Below are positions 9,352 to 17,182 of a stretch of DNA of 64,000 bases, one piece after another. The notes beneath the pieces were generated by a model, which was given only the letters and a program-made list of their open reading frames with translations, had not been told where the DNA came from and searched no databases. A program made the position numbers and the translations under genes. The stretch covers positions 19,678-83,677 of the forward strand of contig QQUF01000029.1 in assembly GCA_008501735.1 (NCBI GenBank), read 5' to 3'. Source of the DNA: Calditrichota bacterium (GTDB lineage: Bacteria; CLD3). The stretch's first letter is position 1. Every line of letters begins with the position of its first letter.

Positions 9352-10698
9352 ATGTCTTTAAACTCAAACGAAATTCCAAACTCCATACAAATAAAATTCT
9401 TCGGACAAAAAACAATTCTTTCAGATTTTCAAATTGATTCACGAAAAGTAAAACAAAATTCCGTTTTTGTCGCTCTTGAAGGAACTCAAGTTGATGGACA
9501 CAAATTCATTGAAAAGGCTTTTCAAAGTGGTGCTTCTACTTGCGTTGTTTCAGAAAATTGGTTTAATGAAAATGGACAAAATTTCTTAGGCAAAAATTTT
9601 ATGGTCGGCAAAACATCTTTGTCGGCTTTGCAAGAACTCGCAAAAATTTACCGTTCACAGCTAACAACAAAAATTATTGGGCTAACAGGCTCAAACGGTA
9701 AAACAACAACTAAAGACTTACTTTTTGAAGTCCTCAGCCAAAAATTTAAGACTTACAAAACTCCCGGAAATTTCAACAATCACATCGGTTTACCTTTAGC
9801 AATTTTGGGAATACCAAAAGAAACGGAAATCGCAGTAATTGAAATGGGAGCAAATCACGTCGGGGAAATCGCTGAACTTTGCGAAATTGCTCAACCTGAA
9901 TTCGGTTTGATTACAAATGTCGGAAGAAGCCACATCGGGGAATTCGGCTCAGAAGAAAACATTCTCAAAGCCAAAACTGAACTCTTTCGTTGGCTTGATA
10001 AATGTAGTGGAAAGGCATTCGTAAATTCTGACGACTTGAGATTAATCGACCTTTCTCCAGAAAATCCAATTACTTATGGAATCAAACGGAAACCTAATTT
10101 TTTGGGAATTGTTCACAAGTTATCCACAAGTAGTACACCTATTTTTTCTGTGAATAATTCTAAAGAAATTCATTTGAAAACTTTCGGTGAACACAATATT
10201 TTTAATTCACTTTCGGCTTTTGCTGTTGGCAGAGAGTTTGGAATTTCAGAAGAAAAAATAATTTCTGTTTTAGAAAATTTCGACGGAGTTTCAGGAAGAT
10301 TTGGAATTAAAAAAATCAACGGTGTGAATTTCATTGACGATTCTTACAACTCAAATCCAGAGTCAACTTTTGCAGGACTTGAAACCTTGAGCAAATTCCC
10401 AAGTGGTAAAAAAATCGCAGTTCTCGGAGAAATGCTCGAACTTGGAGAATTTTCGCAAGAACTTCACGCCGAAGTCGGAAGAAAAGCTAAGGAACTTAAA
10501 ATTGACTTGGTTCTAACTTTTGGCAAAAATGCAAAATTTATCGCAGAAAACTTTAACGGATTTCATTTCGACTCAAAAGAAAAATTAGTTAAAAAATTGA
10601 GAGAAGAAGTCAGTGAAGGAGACTTTGTTTTAGTCAAAGGTTCAAGAGGAATGAAAATGGAAGAAGTAATTAATCAAATGCAAAATAAGGAAAACTAA
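9352..10698 (+). CDS. murF: UDP-N-acetylmuramoyl-tripeptide--D-alanyl-D-alanine ligase
   Basis: This 448-residue Mur ligase adds D-Ala-D-Ala to the UDP-MurNAc tripeptide in the cytoplasm, completing the peptidoglycan pentapeptide. The N-terminal uridine-binding domain contains DSRKVKQNSVFVAL, the central ATP site is LTGSNGKTTTKD (residues about 111-122), and GNFNNHIGLPL, EMGANHVGEI and the C-terminal DDSYNSNPES are all in place. It is isolated from the usual mur/fts cluster; the following small gene lies three bases downstream and is probably cotranscribed. Confidence 0.95.
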   Translation: MSLNSNEIPNSIQIKFFGQKTILSDFQIDSRKVKQNSVFVALEGTQVDGHKFIEKAFQSGASTCVVSENWFNENGQNFLGKNFMVGKTSLSALQELAKIYRSQLTTKIIGLTGSNGKTTTKDLLFEVLSQKFKTYKTPGNFNNHIGLPLAILGIPKETEIAVIEMGANHVGEIAELCEIAQPEFGLITNVGRSHIGEFGSEENILKAKTELFRWLDKCSGKAFVNSDDLRLIDLSPENPITYGIKRKPNFLGIVHKLSTSSTPIFSVNNSKEIHLKTFGEHNIFNSLSAFAVGREFGISEEKIISVLENFDGVSGRFGIKKINGVNFIDDSYNSNPESTFAGLETLSKFPSGKKIAVLGEMLELGEFSQELHAEVGRKAKELKIDLVLTFGKNAKFIAENFNGFHFDSKEKLVKKLREEVSEGDFVLVKGSRGMKMEEVINQMQNKEN

Positions 10699-10701
10699 AA
10701 A

Positions 10702-11019
10702 ATGGGTAGAATTGTAATCAGTGCTTTTAAGCCAAAAGAAGGTAAACAAAACGAGTTAAAGAAAATCGTCTTGGAACACTTGCCTGTTCTAAAATCCCAA
10801 AATTTGGTGACTGACCGCTCTTCGATAATTATGGAAGCAAAAGACGGAACAATCATTGAAGTCTTCGAATGGGTTTCCGAAGAAGCGGTTGAAAATGCTC
10901 ACTCAAATTCGGAAGTAATGAAAATTTGGGATAGATTTACAGAAGTCTGCGATTACATTCCAATTAGCTCTGTTGAAGAAGCAGGTTTTCCATTCTCGCA
11001 TTTTTCTCCTGTGAATTAG
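10702..11019 (+). CDS. Antibiotic biosynthesis monooxygenase-like dimeric barrel protein
   Basis: The 105-residue product has the pattern of an ABM-type dimeric alpha/beta barrel: IVISAFKPKEGKQNELKKI as first strand and helix, a central acidic EAKDGTIIEVFEWVSEEA, and a third region HSNSEVMKIWDRF. Members act as small monooxygenases, quinone-related enzymes or stress proteins, and the sequence does not say which. It starts three bases after murF, and its last bases overlap the end of the convergent phosphotransferase gene. Confidence 0.6.
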   Translation: MGRIVISAFKPKEGKQNELKKIVLEHLPVLKSQNLVTDRSSIIMEAKDGTIIEVFEWVSEEAVENAHSNSEVMKIWDRFTEVCDYIPISSVEEAGFPFSHFSPVN

Positions 11020-11990
11020 GAAAATCTTTTCAAAGTTACTTTGACTAATTCAGTGCAATGCTCAACAACATTTTTAAATTCCACCAAGTCTCTTGTCATA
11101 AAATCTAAAAGATTCATCAAGTCGAATAATTTTGCTGTTTCGTACCAATCTTCTTCTAAGTCTAATTCTGAAAAATTTTCGACGGATTTTTTGACACTGC
11201 TTCCCAATTCATTTTCAAAACGCAAAAGCATTCCTAAATCAAAAATCGGTGAGCTACAAAATGCAAATTCCCAATCTACAAGACCTGTAATCTCTTGAGT
11301 TTTAGGATTTACCAAAAAATTCGACGACTTAAAATCTGCGTGAATTAAATGGTTTTCAGTTTCAAGTTTCGAGAATTTACTTCTGTTTTCTTCGATAAAT
11401 TTTACCAATTTCTCAAAGTCCGCTTTGCCAAGTAAATTTCGGATTTGTGGATTTCCCAAAAGTTCACCAAAAAATTCAAGAGCAAAGCCTTTCTCAAAAG
11501 GAATGATTTCCAAGCCGTTGTTAAAAAATCCCGACTTTTCAAAAGTAATTTTTGAAAAAGAATTGTGAATTTTTACGGCTTCTTGAAAGTATTTCTCAAT
11601 TTGTTTTTCAGTTGAATTCAAAAGTGCTTGAGTCATTTGAACACCTTCAACCCATTCGTAAATTCCCCAACAGAAATCAACTTTTGACTTACCCCAGTCA
11701 GTAAAATAGATTTTTGGAACAGGAACTTTGAACTTCGCCAGTTTTTCGTTTAACAAGAATTCTTTTTGACAAGCATTTGAATCTCTTGTCCAAATTCTCA
11801 AGAAAAAAGGCTTTGCAAAATTTTCTAAAACAACTTTGTAATTTGTGTTTGCAAGACCATTCGTAATGACTTCTGAACTGAAAACAGTTTTTTTGAAGCC
11901 CGCAATTTTAAAGAGATTTTGGATTTCTTCTTGAGTTAAAAAAGAATGTTTAGTCCTTCTTTCCCAATGAGTATCGAGTTTTATTTTCAT
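11016..11990 (-). CDS. Aminoglycoside-phosphotransferase/homoserine-kinase-II-like kinase
   Basis: I start this at ATG 11990, with GGGGA upstream; a start 27 bases earlier would fall in the terminator. The product of 324 residues has the APH kinase core: an N-lobe with GLANTNYKVV and PFFLRIW, the catalytic loop LIHADFKSSNFLV (HxD and Asn) and the metal-binding VDWEFAFCSSPIFDLG. The arrangement resembles ThrB2-type homoserine kinase and choline kinase-like proteins, which phosphorylate a small hydroxylated substrate with ATP. Substrate is unknown. It lies downstream of boxB but is separated from it by a terminator, so it is unlikely to belong to the benzoate pathway. Confidence 0.75.
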   Translation of the reverse strand: MKIKLDTHWERRTKHSFLTQEEIQNLFKIAGFKKTVFSSEVITNGLANTNYKVVLENFAKPFFLRIWTRDSNACQKEFLLNEKLAKFKVPVPKIYFTDWGKSKVDFCWGIYEWVEGVQMTQALLNSTEKQIEKYFQEAVKIHNSFSKITFEKSGFFNNGLEIIPFEKGFALEFFGELLGNPQIRNLLGKADFEKLVKFIEENRSKFSKLETENHLIHADFKSSNFLVNPKTQEITGLVDWEFAFCSSPIFDLGMLLRFENELGSSVKKSVENFSELDLEEDWYETAKLFDLMNLLDFMTRDLVEFKNVVEHCTELVKVTLKRFS

Positions 11991-12003
11991 TTTTCCCCAA
12001 ACA

Positions 12004-12033
12004 AAAAAGCCCGACAAATTTATCGGGCTTTTT
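12004..12033 (-). terminator. Terminator of the tetR-boxC-boxB transcript
   Basis: AAAAAGCCCGA pairs over eleven bases with TCGGGCTTTTT; on the minus strand it is followed by a T-rich tract just after the boxB stop, separating boxB from the kinase gene. Confidence 0.88.
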
Positions 12034-12040
12034 CTATTTC

Positions 12041-13471
12041 TTAATGAAATTTTACGTATTCAAAATCAAGTGGTTGAGCATTAATTCCACGAGTTGGAGG
12101 AGCAATCCAATTTGCAAATTTTCCTGGTTCTGTTACCGAAACCATCAAACTGTCAATGTATTCTTTGTCCTCTTTTGTCGGAAACCATACTTCTTCACAG
12201 TGTCTTTTGTATTCTGCATCAGAAAGAATTTGCGTCCCATCAGGAGTATAATTTTGCCCAGCATAAATTCCAACATTTCTATGAAATTTGGTAGTTGGAA
12301 GATAAAATCTGTAATCGACTCCAGCTTTTTCTAAAGTTCGATTCCATTTATCCAAAGCTCTTGTGCAGTCCGTAACGTAATCATCTAAAAGAACTGCATT
12401 CATCGCACGTCTTAATGGAATATTAACTGTTTTTACATAACCTTTTTCGTCAACCGTTGTGTAAGAATAATCTTCTTCAAGAGCAGTTGCATTTGGATGT
12501 CTTTTTCTGTCATTTTCGTTGAATCTTCCTTTAAGAGCAGATGAGAAATAAGTTGCAGCATTGCTTGAATTTTCGCCACCAAATAAGTCCATTGAAGAAG
12601 AAAACCAATGATTAATGTGTTTTTGAAGTACCTCAAGAGGAATTCCACCAACTTTAGTAACATCACCGTCAGGAACTTCTTTCATTAATTCGCAAGTTCT
12701 TTTTACGATTCTACGAATTCCTGTTTCACCAACAAACAAGTGATGAGCTTCTTCTGTCAGCATAAATTGACAACTTCTTGCAAGTGGGTCAAAAGCACTT
12801 TCAGCCAAAGCCCCAAGTTGATATTTTCCGTCTCTGTCAGTGAACATTGTGAAACAGAAAAAGTCTAACCAATTTGTCATTGGGTTATTGAAAGTTTGGA
12901 GAATTCTTGGGTGGTCAACGTGTCCACTTCTTCTTGTCAATAATTCTTCTGCTTCTTCACGCCCATCTTTTCCAAAGTGTTTGTGTAAGACATAAACCAT
13001 TGCCCAAAGATGACGACCTTCTTCAACATTTACTTGGAAAAGATTTCGCATATCGTAAAGGCTTGGAGCTGTTTGTCCGAGAAGTCTTTGTTGTTCAACA
13101 GAAGCAGGTTCAGTATCAGCTTGAGTTACGATTAATCTTCTTAATTCTTTTCTGTACTCACCCGGAACGTCATTCCAAACTTTTTCGCCGATGTGGTCAC
13201 CATACTGAATTGTTTTATTTCCGTCGTTTGGAGTAAGGAAAATCCCCCAACGATAATCAGGCATTTTCACGTGGTCAAAATGAGCCCAACCTCCAGAGTC
13301 AACACTTACAGCAGTTCTCAAATAAATGTCACTTGTCTGAAAACCTTCTGGACCAACTTCGTCCCACCAACTAAGGTAATTTGGAAGCCAATGCTCCAAC
13401 GCTCTTTGTAATTTTTTATCTTCGTGCAAATTCACATTATTAGGAATTTTTGCATTTAAATCGATACTCAT
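12041..13471 (-). CDS. boxB: Benzoyl-CoA 2,3-epoxidase, oxygenase component
   Basis: The 476-residue protein matches BoxB throughout. BoxB is a class I di-iron oxygenase that uses O2 and electrons from BoxA to epoxidise benzoyl-CoA, the first ring-modifying step of the aerobic box pathway. The iron ligands can be read as Glu121 (ADTEPAS), Glu151 and His154 (EEGRHLW), Asp212 (FTDRDG), and Glu241 and His244 (LTEEAHHLF), spaced as in known BoxB. The N-terminal HWLPNYLSWWDEVGPEGF is also typical. BoxC is upstream on the same strand, with a four-helix-bundle gene between them. BoxA, BoxD and benzoate-CoA ligase are not in this window, so the pathway must be completed elsewhere. Confidence 0.93.
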   Translation of the reverse strand: MSIDLNAKIPNNVNLHEDKKLQRALEHWLPNYLSWWDEVGPEGFQTSDIYLRTAVSVDSGGWAHFDHVKMPDYRWGIFLTPNDGNKTIQYGDHIGEKVWNDVPGEYRKELRRLIVTQADTEPASVEQQRLLGQTAPSLYDMRNLFQVNVEEGRHLWAMVYVLHKHFGKDGREEAEELLTRRSGHVDHPRILQTFNNPMTNWLDFFCFTMFTDRDGKYQLGALAESAFDPLARSCQFMLTEEAHHLFVGETGIRRIVKRTCELMKEVPDGDVTKVGGIPLEVLQKHINHWFSSSMDLFGGENSSNAATYFSSALKGRFNENDRKRHPNATALEEDYSYTTVDEKGYVKTVNIPLRRAMNAVLLDDYVTDCTRALDKWNRTLEKAGVDYRFYLPTTKFHRNVGIYAGQNYTPDGTQILSDAEYKRHCEEVWFPTKEDKEYIDSLMVSVTEPGKFANWIAPPTRGINAQPLDFEYVKFH

Positions 13472-13526
13472 CTTTATTTATCCTTAAGTTAGAATTAAAA
13501 TTTTAAAGTAGTCAGGAGATAGGAGT

Positions 13527-13540
13527 CAGAATTCAGAAGT
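13527..13540 (+). repeat. Left inverted repeat of the four-helix-bundle element
   Basis: CAGAATTCAGAAGT is the exact reverse complement of the sequence at 13974-13987. It sits in a stretch with further AGTCAG/GGAGTCAG iterations (13510-13540), beyond the stop of the four-helix-bundle gene. Confidence 0.7.
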
Positions 13541-13568
13541 TGGTTTTGTGCTAACTTTTAAAATTCTG

Positions 13569-13958
13569 CTACGAACTCCACTTTTTATTTTCCGCTTTTA
13601 AAGAATTTGAAATTGATTTTGAGTAAGATTCCAAAATTTTGCTTACTTCTTCAATTTTATTTAGCAATTCTTCTGTGTTGCCATAATTTAAATCTCTCGC
13701 CAAAATAAAATAGTAGCGAGTTTCTTCTAAAGAACCTTGAGCGATGTTCAGAAAACGAATTTTGTCAGCTTTACCTCTTTTCTTAAAACCTTCAGCAATA
13801 TTTGCAGGAATTGAAACTGCTGAACGCCTCAACTGTGAAGTCAAACCGTAGATTCCAGACTTTGGAAATGAATTTGTCAAAGCATAAGTTTCTAAAACTA
13901 AACGATGAGTTTTTTTCCACAAAATCAAATCCTGAAAACTTTTAGCAGGTTCGTTCAC
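13569..13958 (-). CDS. Four-helix-bundle protein (23S rRNA IVS/Avd-like family)
   Basis: The 129-residue product begins at GTG 13958 and shows the family signature: FQDLILWKKTHRLVLETY, FPKSGIYGLTSQLRRSAVSIPANIAEGF and LNIAQGSLEETRYYFILARDL. Family members include proteins encoded in 23S rRNA intervening sequences and the Avd accessory protein of diversity-generating retroelements. They form positively charged homo-oligomeric helical bundles and probably bind nucleic acid. No reverse transcriptase or variable repeat is nearby, so a retroelement role is unlikely here. It is cotranscribed with boxC and boxB by position (47 and 97 base gaps) but has no known link to benzoate metabolism. Confidence 0.9.
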   Translation of the reverse strand: MNEPAKSFQDLILWKKTHRLVLETYALTNSFPKSGIYGLTSQLRRSAVSIPANIAEGFKKRGKADKIRFLNIAQGSLEETRYYFILARDLNYGNTEELLNKIEEVSKILESYSKSISNSLKAENKKWSS

Positions 13959-13973
13959 TTTACCGCTATTCTG

Positions 13974-13987
13974 ACTTCTGAATTCTG
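13974..13987 (+). repeat. Right inverted repeat of the four-helix-bundle element
   Basis: ACTTCTGAATTCTG, the perfect inverse of 13527-13540, lies just upstream of the four-helix-bundle gene and is followed by a second CTGAATTC at 13992-13999, immediately before the boxC stop. Confidence 0.7.
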
Positions 13988-14005
13988 CCTACTGAATTCT
14001 TCACC

Positions 14006-15640
14006 TTAGACTCTTTTCCAATCAAATTCTGCATTTTTAACATCACCGTACATTGTCAAACCGCCACGTTCTCCTACTGCATTTGGTCTTGTAAAAATCC
14101 AATTTTGCCAAGCAGTGAGACGTGCAAATATTTTTGTTTCCATTGTTTCAGGACCAGGAAATCTTAAAGATGCTTCCATTCCTGTAAGAGCATCAGGTGA
14201 AAAACTTACTCTTTCTTCAACTGCAATTCTTACTTCGTCTTCCCAATCAATGTCATCTGGGATTTCTGTAACAAGTCCGAGTTCATAAGCTTGTTCGGCG
14301 TTAAGTTTTTTACCAATTGCTCCGAGAGCATTATTCACTGATTCTGCGTCGTCAAGGAATCTTGTTTCAAGTCTTGAAATTCCATTTCCCATTGGAAATT
14401 TTCCGCCATTCAAAACTGAAATTCCGATGAAATTTTCTTCGTCTTCGTGATTCATCATATAAGCTCTGTCACTTGCAAGTGCAATTTCAAAGAAACTTCC
14501 TGCAAAACAAGATTCTGGTTCAATAAAAGTGAAAAGCGTTCTTGAAGTGTAGTCAATTCTTTTCAAGACTCTTTTCATCTCAGTCAAAACTTCGCGAATG
14601 AACCAATCGTCTTTTTGAGCTTCAAGTGCGTTGTCGAGAGCGATTACGTTTTCACAACTTCCTTTTGACTTAATGATTACAGTTCCAACCTCGTAGTAAT
14701 TGAAACGAAGGTTAAGAATTGCGTCGTCAAGTTCTCGCCAAAATTTCAAACCATACCAATCAGAACCTAAATCAGCAGCATTTTTAGGAATTTTAGAATC
14801 TTCCGCAGAAGGTCCTGTGAGTTCGATTGTAGCAACTCGTTTTTCTTGGTCAATTTTTACTTTTACAAATTCGTAAGTTGCACTGTCTTCTTGGTAATCG
14901 ACTTCTAAAACACTCAGGTCAATTCCTTTGTGAGGGTTTCCGTCTCCAGCAAGTTCTTCAAGTCTTGCAGCAATTTTTTCGTCAAAAGAAGAAGCAGGGT
15001 GAACAGCGTCAACGAGTTTCCACTCAACAGCTTTTTCTCCTCTGATTCCTTCTGCAAGTGAGCAAAAAATGTCTGCTCTGTCTCGTCTAACTTTTCTTTT
15101 GTCAACAACTCTTGTAAGTCCACCAGTTCCAGGAAGAACTGCGAGATAAGGAACTTCAGGCAAACTAACTGCACTTCTGCGGTCGTCAACCAAATGAATT
15201 TCGTCGCAAGCAAGAGGAAGTTCGTAACCACCTCCAGAAGAAAGTCCGTTTAAAGCAGCAAAATAATATTGGTTACTTGTTTCGTGAGTTTCTTCTATGT
15301 AGCAACGAGTTTCGTTTGTGAATTTACAGAAGTTCACTTTGTGAGCGTGGTCAGAAGTTCTGAGCATAAAAATATTTGCACCTGCAGAAAAAACTCCATC
15401 GTCTCTTCCGCTTGTTATACAAACAACACTTACTTCTGGATGTTCGTAACGAAGTCTGCGAGTTGCGTCTGCAATTTCTACGTCAACTCCAATGTCGTAA
15501 GAATTTAATTTTAGTTGGTAATCGTCTCTGAATCCGCCGTCGTCAGGAATCGCAATTATCAATTTTGCAATTGCACCTTCGACTTCTACTCTGATGTGCT
15601 TGTAATCTTTTGGGTCAATGTTAAATCTAACTGGTTTCAT
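14006..15640 (-). CDS. boxC: Benzoyl-CoA-dihydrodiol lyase (2,3-epoxybenzoyl-CoA dihydrolase)
   Basis: The 544-residue product is BoxC, a double enoyl-CoA-hydratase-fold enzyme that hydrolytically opens the epoxide ring made by BoxB, giving 3,4-dehydroadipyl-CoA semialdehyde and formate. The first crotonase module has SGRDDGVFSAGANIFML and the oxyanion-hole region NGLSSGGGYELPLACDE; the second has FIEPESCFAGSFFEIALASD and LNGGKFPMGNGISRLE. Length and both halves are those of characterised BoxC. It is preceded by a TetR regulator 32 bases upstream and followed by the four-helix-bundle gene and boxB, so tetR-boxC-boxB probably form one transcript. Confidence 0.93.
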   Translation of the reverse strand: MKPVRFNIDPKDYKHIRVEVEGAIAKLIIAIPDDGGFRDDYQLKLNSYDIGVDVEIADATRRLRYEHPEVSVVCITSGRDDGVFSAGANIFMLRTSDHAHKVNFCKFTNETRCYIEETHETSNQYYFAALNGLSSGGGYELPLACDEIHLVDDRRSAVSLPEVPYLAVLPGTGGLTRVVDKRKVRRDRADIFCSLAEGIRGEKAVEWKLVDAVHPASSFDEKIAARLEELAGDGNPHKGIDLSVLEVDYQEDSATYEFVKVKIDQEKRVATIELTGPSAEDSKIPKNAADLGSDWYGLKFWRELDDAILNLRFNYYEVGTVIIKSKGSCENVIALDNALEAQKDDWFIREVLTEMKRVLKRIDYTSRTLFTFIEPESCFAGSFFEIALASDRAYMMNHEDEENFIGISVLNGGKFPMGNGISRLETRFLDDAESVNNALGAIGKKLNAEQAYELGLVTEIPDDIDWEDEVRIAVEERVSFSPDALTGMEASLRFPGPETMETKIFARLTAWQNWIFTRPNAVGERGGLTMYGDVKNAEFDWKRV

Positions 15641-15672
15641 TTTTTGCTTTCTTTTTCTTTAGTTTTTTATTT

Positions 15673-16281
15673 CTAATTTTTCTTTAATTCAAAATTTTTG
15701 ATTCCGCTAATTGCCATCTGAAAAATCGTTTCGACAATTTGTGAGATTCCAGAACTTATCTTTGGGTTGTACCAAGTGTAAATCCAATTCATCATTCCAA
15801 AGATGCTAAAAGTAATGATTGTTGGGTCAGTTATTTTCGGATTAATTTCCATTACAATTGCTTCAAGAATACTAATGTAATTTCTTTTAATTTCAAGAAT
15901 TTCCTCATTAAAATCGCCTGTTAAAGAATCGGATTCGTGAGCGAGTATTTTCATTTCATTCAAATGATTTACAAAGTAGGAAACGTGGTTTTCAATGAAA
16001 ATCAAAAGTCTTTCTTCCGAGTCAGTTGCACTTTCAAGTTTTTCCACACAAGAGAATTTTACACTCTCAAAGCAGTTGAGTGAAATTTTGTAAAGTAATT
16101 CTTCTTTGTTAGAAAAATAATAGTAAAGATGCCCAAGCGAAACTCCTGTTGCTTTTGCGATGTTTCTGATTGAAGCTTGGTGGTAGCCTTTTTCCGCAAA
16201 AATCTCAGAAGCTGCATTGAAGATTGTTTGCAATCTTGTGTTGTATTTTTCCGAAGCTGTATCTTTTGTAAACTGAATCAT
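15673..16281 (-). CDS. TetR-family regulator, probable controller of the box genes
   Basis: The 202-residue protein has an N-terminal TetR helix-turn-helix (FAEKGYHQASIRNIAKATG, then LGHLYYYFSNKEELLYKI, about residues 29-66) and a helical ligand-binding C-terminal domain of the AcrR/FadR kind. TetR proteins in acyl-CoA degradation operons usually sense a CoA thioester and repress their own operon. Its position as first gene before boxC, on the same strand, suggests control of benzoyl-CoA breakdown, with benzoyl-CoA as a plausible effector. That assignment is inferred from context; the ligand domain alone does not show it. Confidence 0.82.
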   Translation of the reverse strand: MIQFTKDTASEKYNTRLQTIFNAASEIFAEKGYHQASIRNIAKATGVSLGHLYYYFSNKEELLYKISLNCFESVKFSCVEKLESATDSEERLLIFIENHVSYFVNHLNEMKILAHESDSLTGDFNEEILEIKRNYISILEAIVMEINPKITDPTIITFSIFGMMNWIYTWYNPKISSGISQIVETIFQMAISGIKNFELKKN

Positions 16282-16308
16282 AGGCGGAGAATATAAAAAT
16301 TATTTTAG

Positions 16309-16327
16309 AACAAACGTACGATTTTTT
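16309..16327 (-). promoter_or_regulatory. Candidate TetR operator upstream of the box operon
   Basis: AACAAACGTACGATTTTTT is an imperfect palindrome centred on CGTACG, beginning 28 bases before the tetR ATG. A GC-centred palindrome in an AT-rich gap just before a tetR gene is the usual autoregulatory operator placement. No second copy was found before boxC or boxB. Confidence 0.35.
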
Positions 16328-16588
16328 ATTTGGTATTTATTTTTCTGTCAATCTGTTGTAAGAATAGAAAGATTTGAGAAGATTAGGCAGATTTCTCCGA
16401 CACAATTTCCAAATTTAAAATTTGTTCAATTCTAATTCTTGACACACTTTCAGAATCTCTGCAAACTTTTCCGAGTACTAAAATCGCCACTTGCCAAAAT
16501 TTCTGATTTTTAGTTTTCTCAAACCTCTTGTTCAAGTCCAAAATCAGAAACCTTACTTTAAAATCTACCAAACGACATTTTTTATTTT

Positions 16589-16605
16589 TTGGCACTCTGC
16601 TTGCA
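16589..16605 (+). promoter_or_regulatory. Sigma-54 (RpoN) promoter of the hsp20 pair
   Basis: TTGGCACTCTGCTTGCA matches the -24/-12 consensus TGGCAC-N5-TTGC(A/T) at every key position, with GG and GC twelve bases apart. Transcription would begin near 16616, leaving a leader of about 45 bases before the ATG at 16660. The palindrome at 16410-16424, some 165-180 bases upstream, is at a distance suited to an enhancer site, but this is only suggestive. Confidence 0.75.
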
Positions 16606-16659
16606 AGAAAGAAAAATGAACTTTTGAAACAAACTCAATCTTTAAAAAGGAAAAATAAA

Positions 16660-17109
16660 ATGTTAATCAAACACTGGACACCTGACCAAACAATCGCAAA
16701 CTTCGACAAAGAAATCAACAAGTTCTTAAATGATTTTGGAATTGACAAAAAACAACCTGAATCAAAATTCAAAAACACAATTTGGTCGCCTCGTGCAGAC
16801 ATAATTGAAGCAAAAGAGAATTATACTTTACAAATAGATCTACCGGGAATTGAACCTGAACAAGTGAAAATCAATTTCAAAGAAGGAAAACTAAGTATTA
16901 ATGGTGAAAGAAAAGCCGAGGAAAAAACAGAAGGTAAAAACTTTCACAGAGTTGAGAGAAGTTATGGAAAATTTTATAGAGCTTTTGAATTGCCTGAAAC
17001 AATTCAAGCCGACAAAATTTCTGCTAACTTCAAAAATGGACTTCTACTCGTAACTATTCCAAAAGCGGAAGAAGCTAAGCCGAAAGAAATTGAAATTAAA
17101 GTTTCTTAA
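16660..17109 (+). CDS. Hsp20/alpha-crystallin small heat-shock protein (first copy)
   Basis: I take the ATG at 16660, seven to eight bases after AAAAGGAAAAA; an earlier in-frame start would overlap the promoter. The 149-residue chaperone has a short variable N-terminus, an alpha-crystallin domain (WSPRADIIEAKENYTLQIDLPGIEPEQVKINF to FKNGLLLVTIPKAEE, about residues 44-135, conserved A/D-x-x-x-G-L/V-L-x-V-x-x-P pattern) and a C-terminal tail with an I-x-I anchor (IEIKVS). Small heat-shock proteins hold unfolded proteins in the cytoplasm. The second copy follows 96 bases later. Confidence 0.93.
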   Translation: MLIKHWTPDQTIANFDKEINKFLNDFGIDKKQPESKFKNTIWSPRADIIEAKENYTLQIDLPGIEPEQVKINFKEGKLSINGERKAEEKTEGKNFHRVERSYGKFYRAFELPETIQADKISANFKNGLLLVTIPKAEEAKPKEIEIKVS

Positions 17110-17119
17110 ATTAAAAAAT

Positions 17120-17154
17120 CCTTTGCTATCCTTAAAAGTGTGGAATAGCAAAGG
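17120..17154 (+). promoter_or_regulatory. Intercistronic hairpin between the two hsp20 genes
   Basis: CCTTTGCTAT pairs perfectly with ATAGCAAAGG around a 15-base loop. There is no T-run after it, so it is more likely an mRNA processing or stability element, or a weak attenuator, than a true terminator. Confidence 0.5.
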
Positions 17155-17182
17155 GTTACTAAAAATAATTCTTAACATAAAA

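Larger units (their letters stand above)
13511..13999 (-). mobile_element. Putative small repeat-flanked element carrying a four-helix-bundle gene
   Basis: The 489-base segment between boxC and boxB consists of the 129-residue four-helix-bundle gene bounded by a 14-base perfect inverted repeat and degenerate GAATTC/CTGA repeats. Genes of this family are known as 23S rRNA intervening-sequence proteins and also occur scattered in many genomes. No transposase or target duplication was recognised, so mobility is inferred only from the repeats and from the insertion inside an otherwise coherent operon. Confidence 0.45.
16282..16659. other. 378-base divergent intergenic region between tetR and hsp20
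   Basis: This gap holds the candidate TetR operator near its left end, an AT-rich 15-base palindrome (CAAATTT-A-AAATTTG, 16410-16424) and a sigma-54 promoter at 16589-16605. A 70-codon minus-strand frame (16383-16595) overlaps the promoter and has no recognisable features, so I do not call it a gene. Confidence 0.6.

Noticed and set aside
13569..13958. Diversity-generating retroelement suggested by the Avd-like protein
   Set aside because: No reverse transcriptase, template repeat or variable target gene exists nearby.
16383..16595. 70-codon minus-strand frame between tetR and hsp20
   Set aside because: It begins inside the sigma-54 promoter, has no ribosome site and no recognisable domain.
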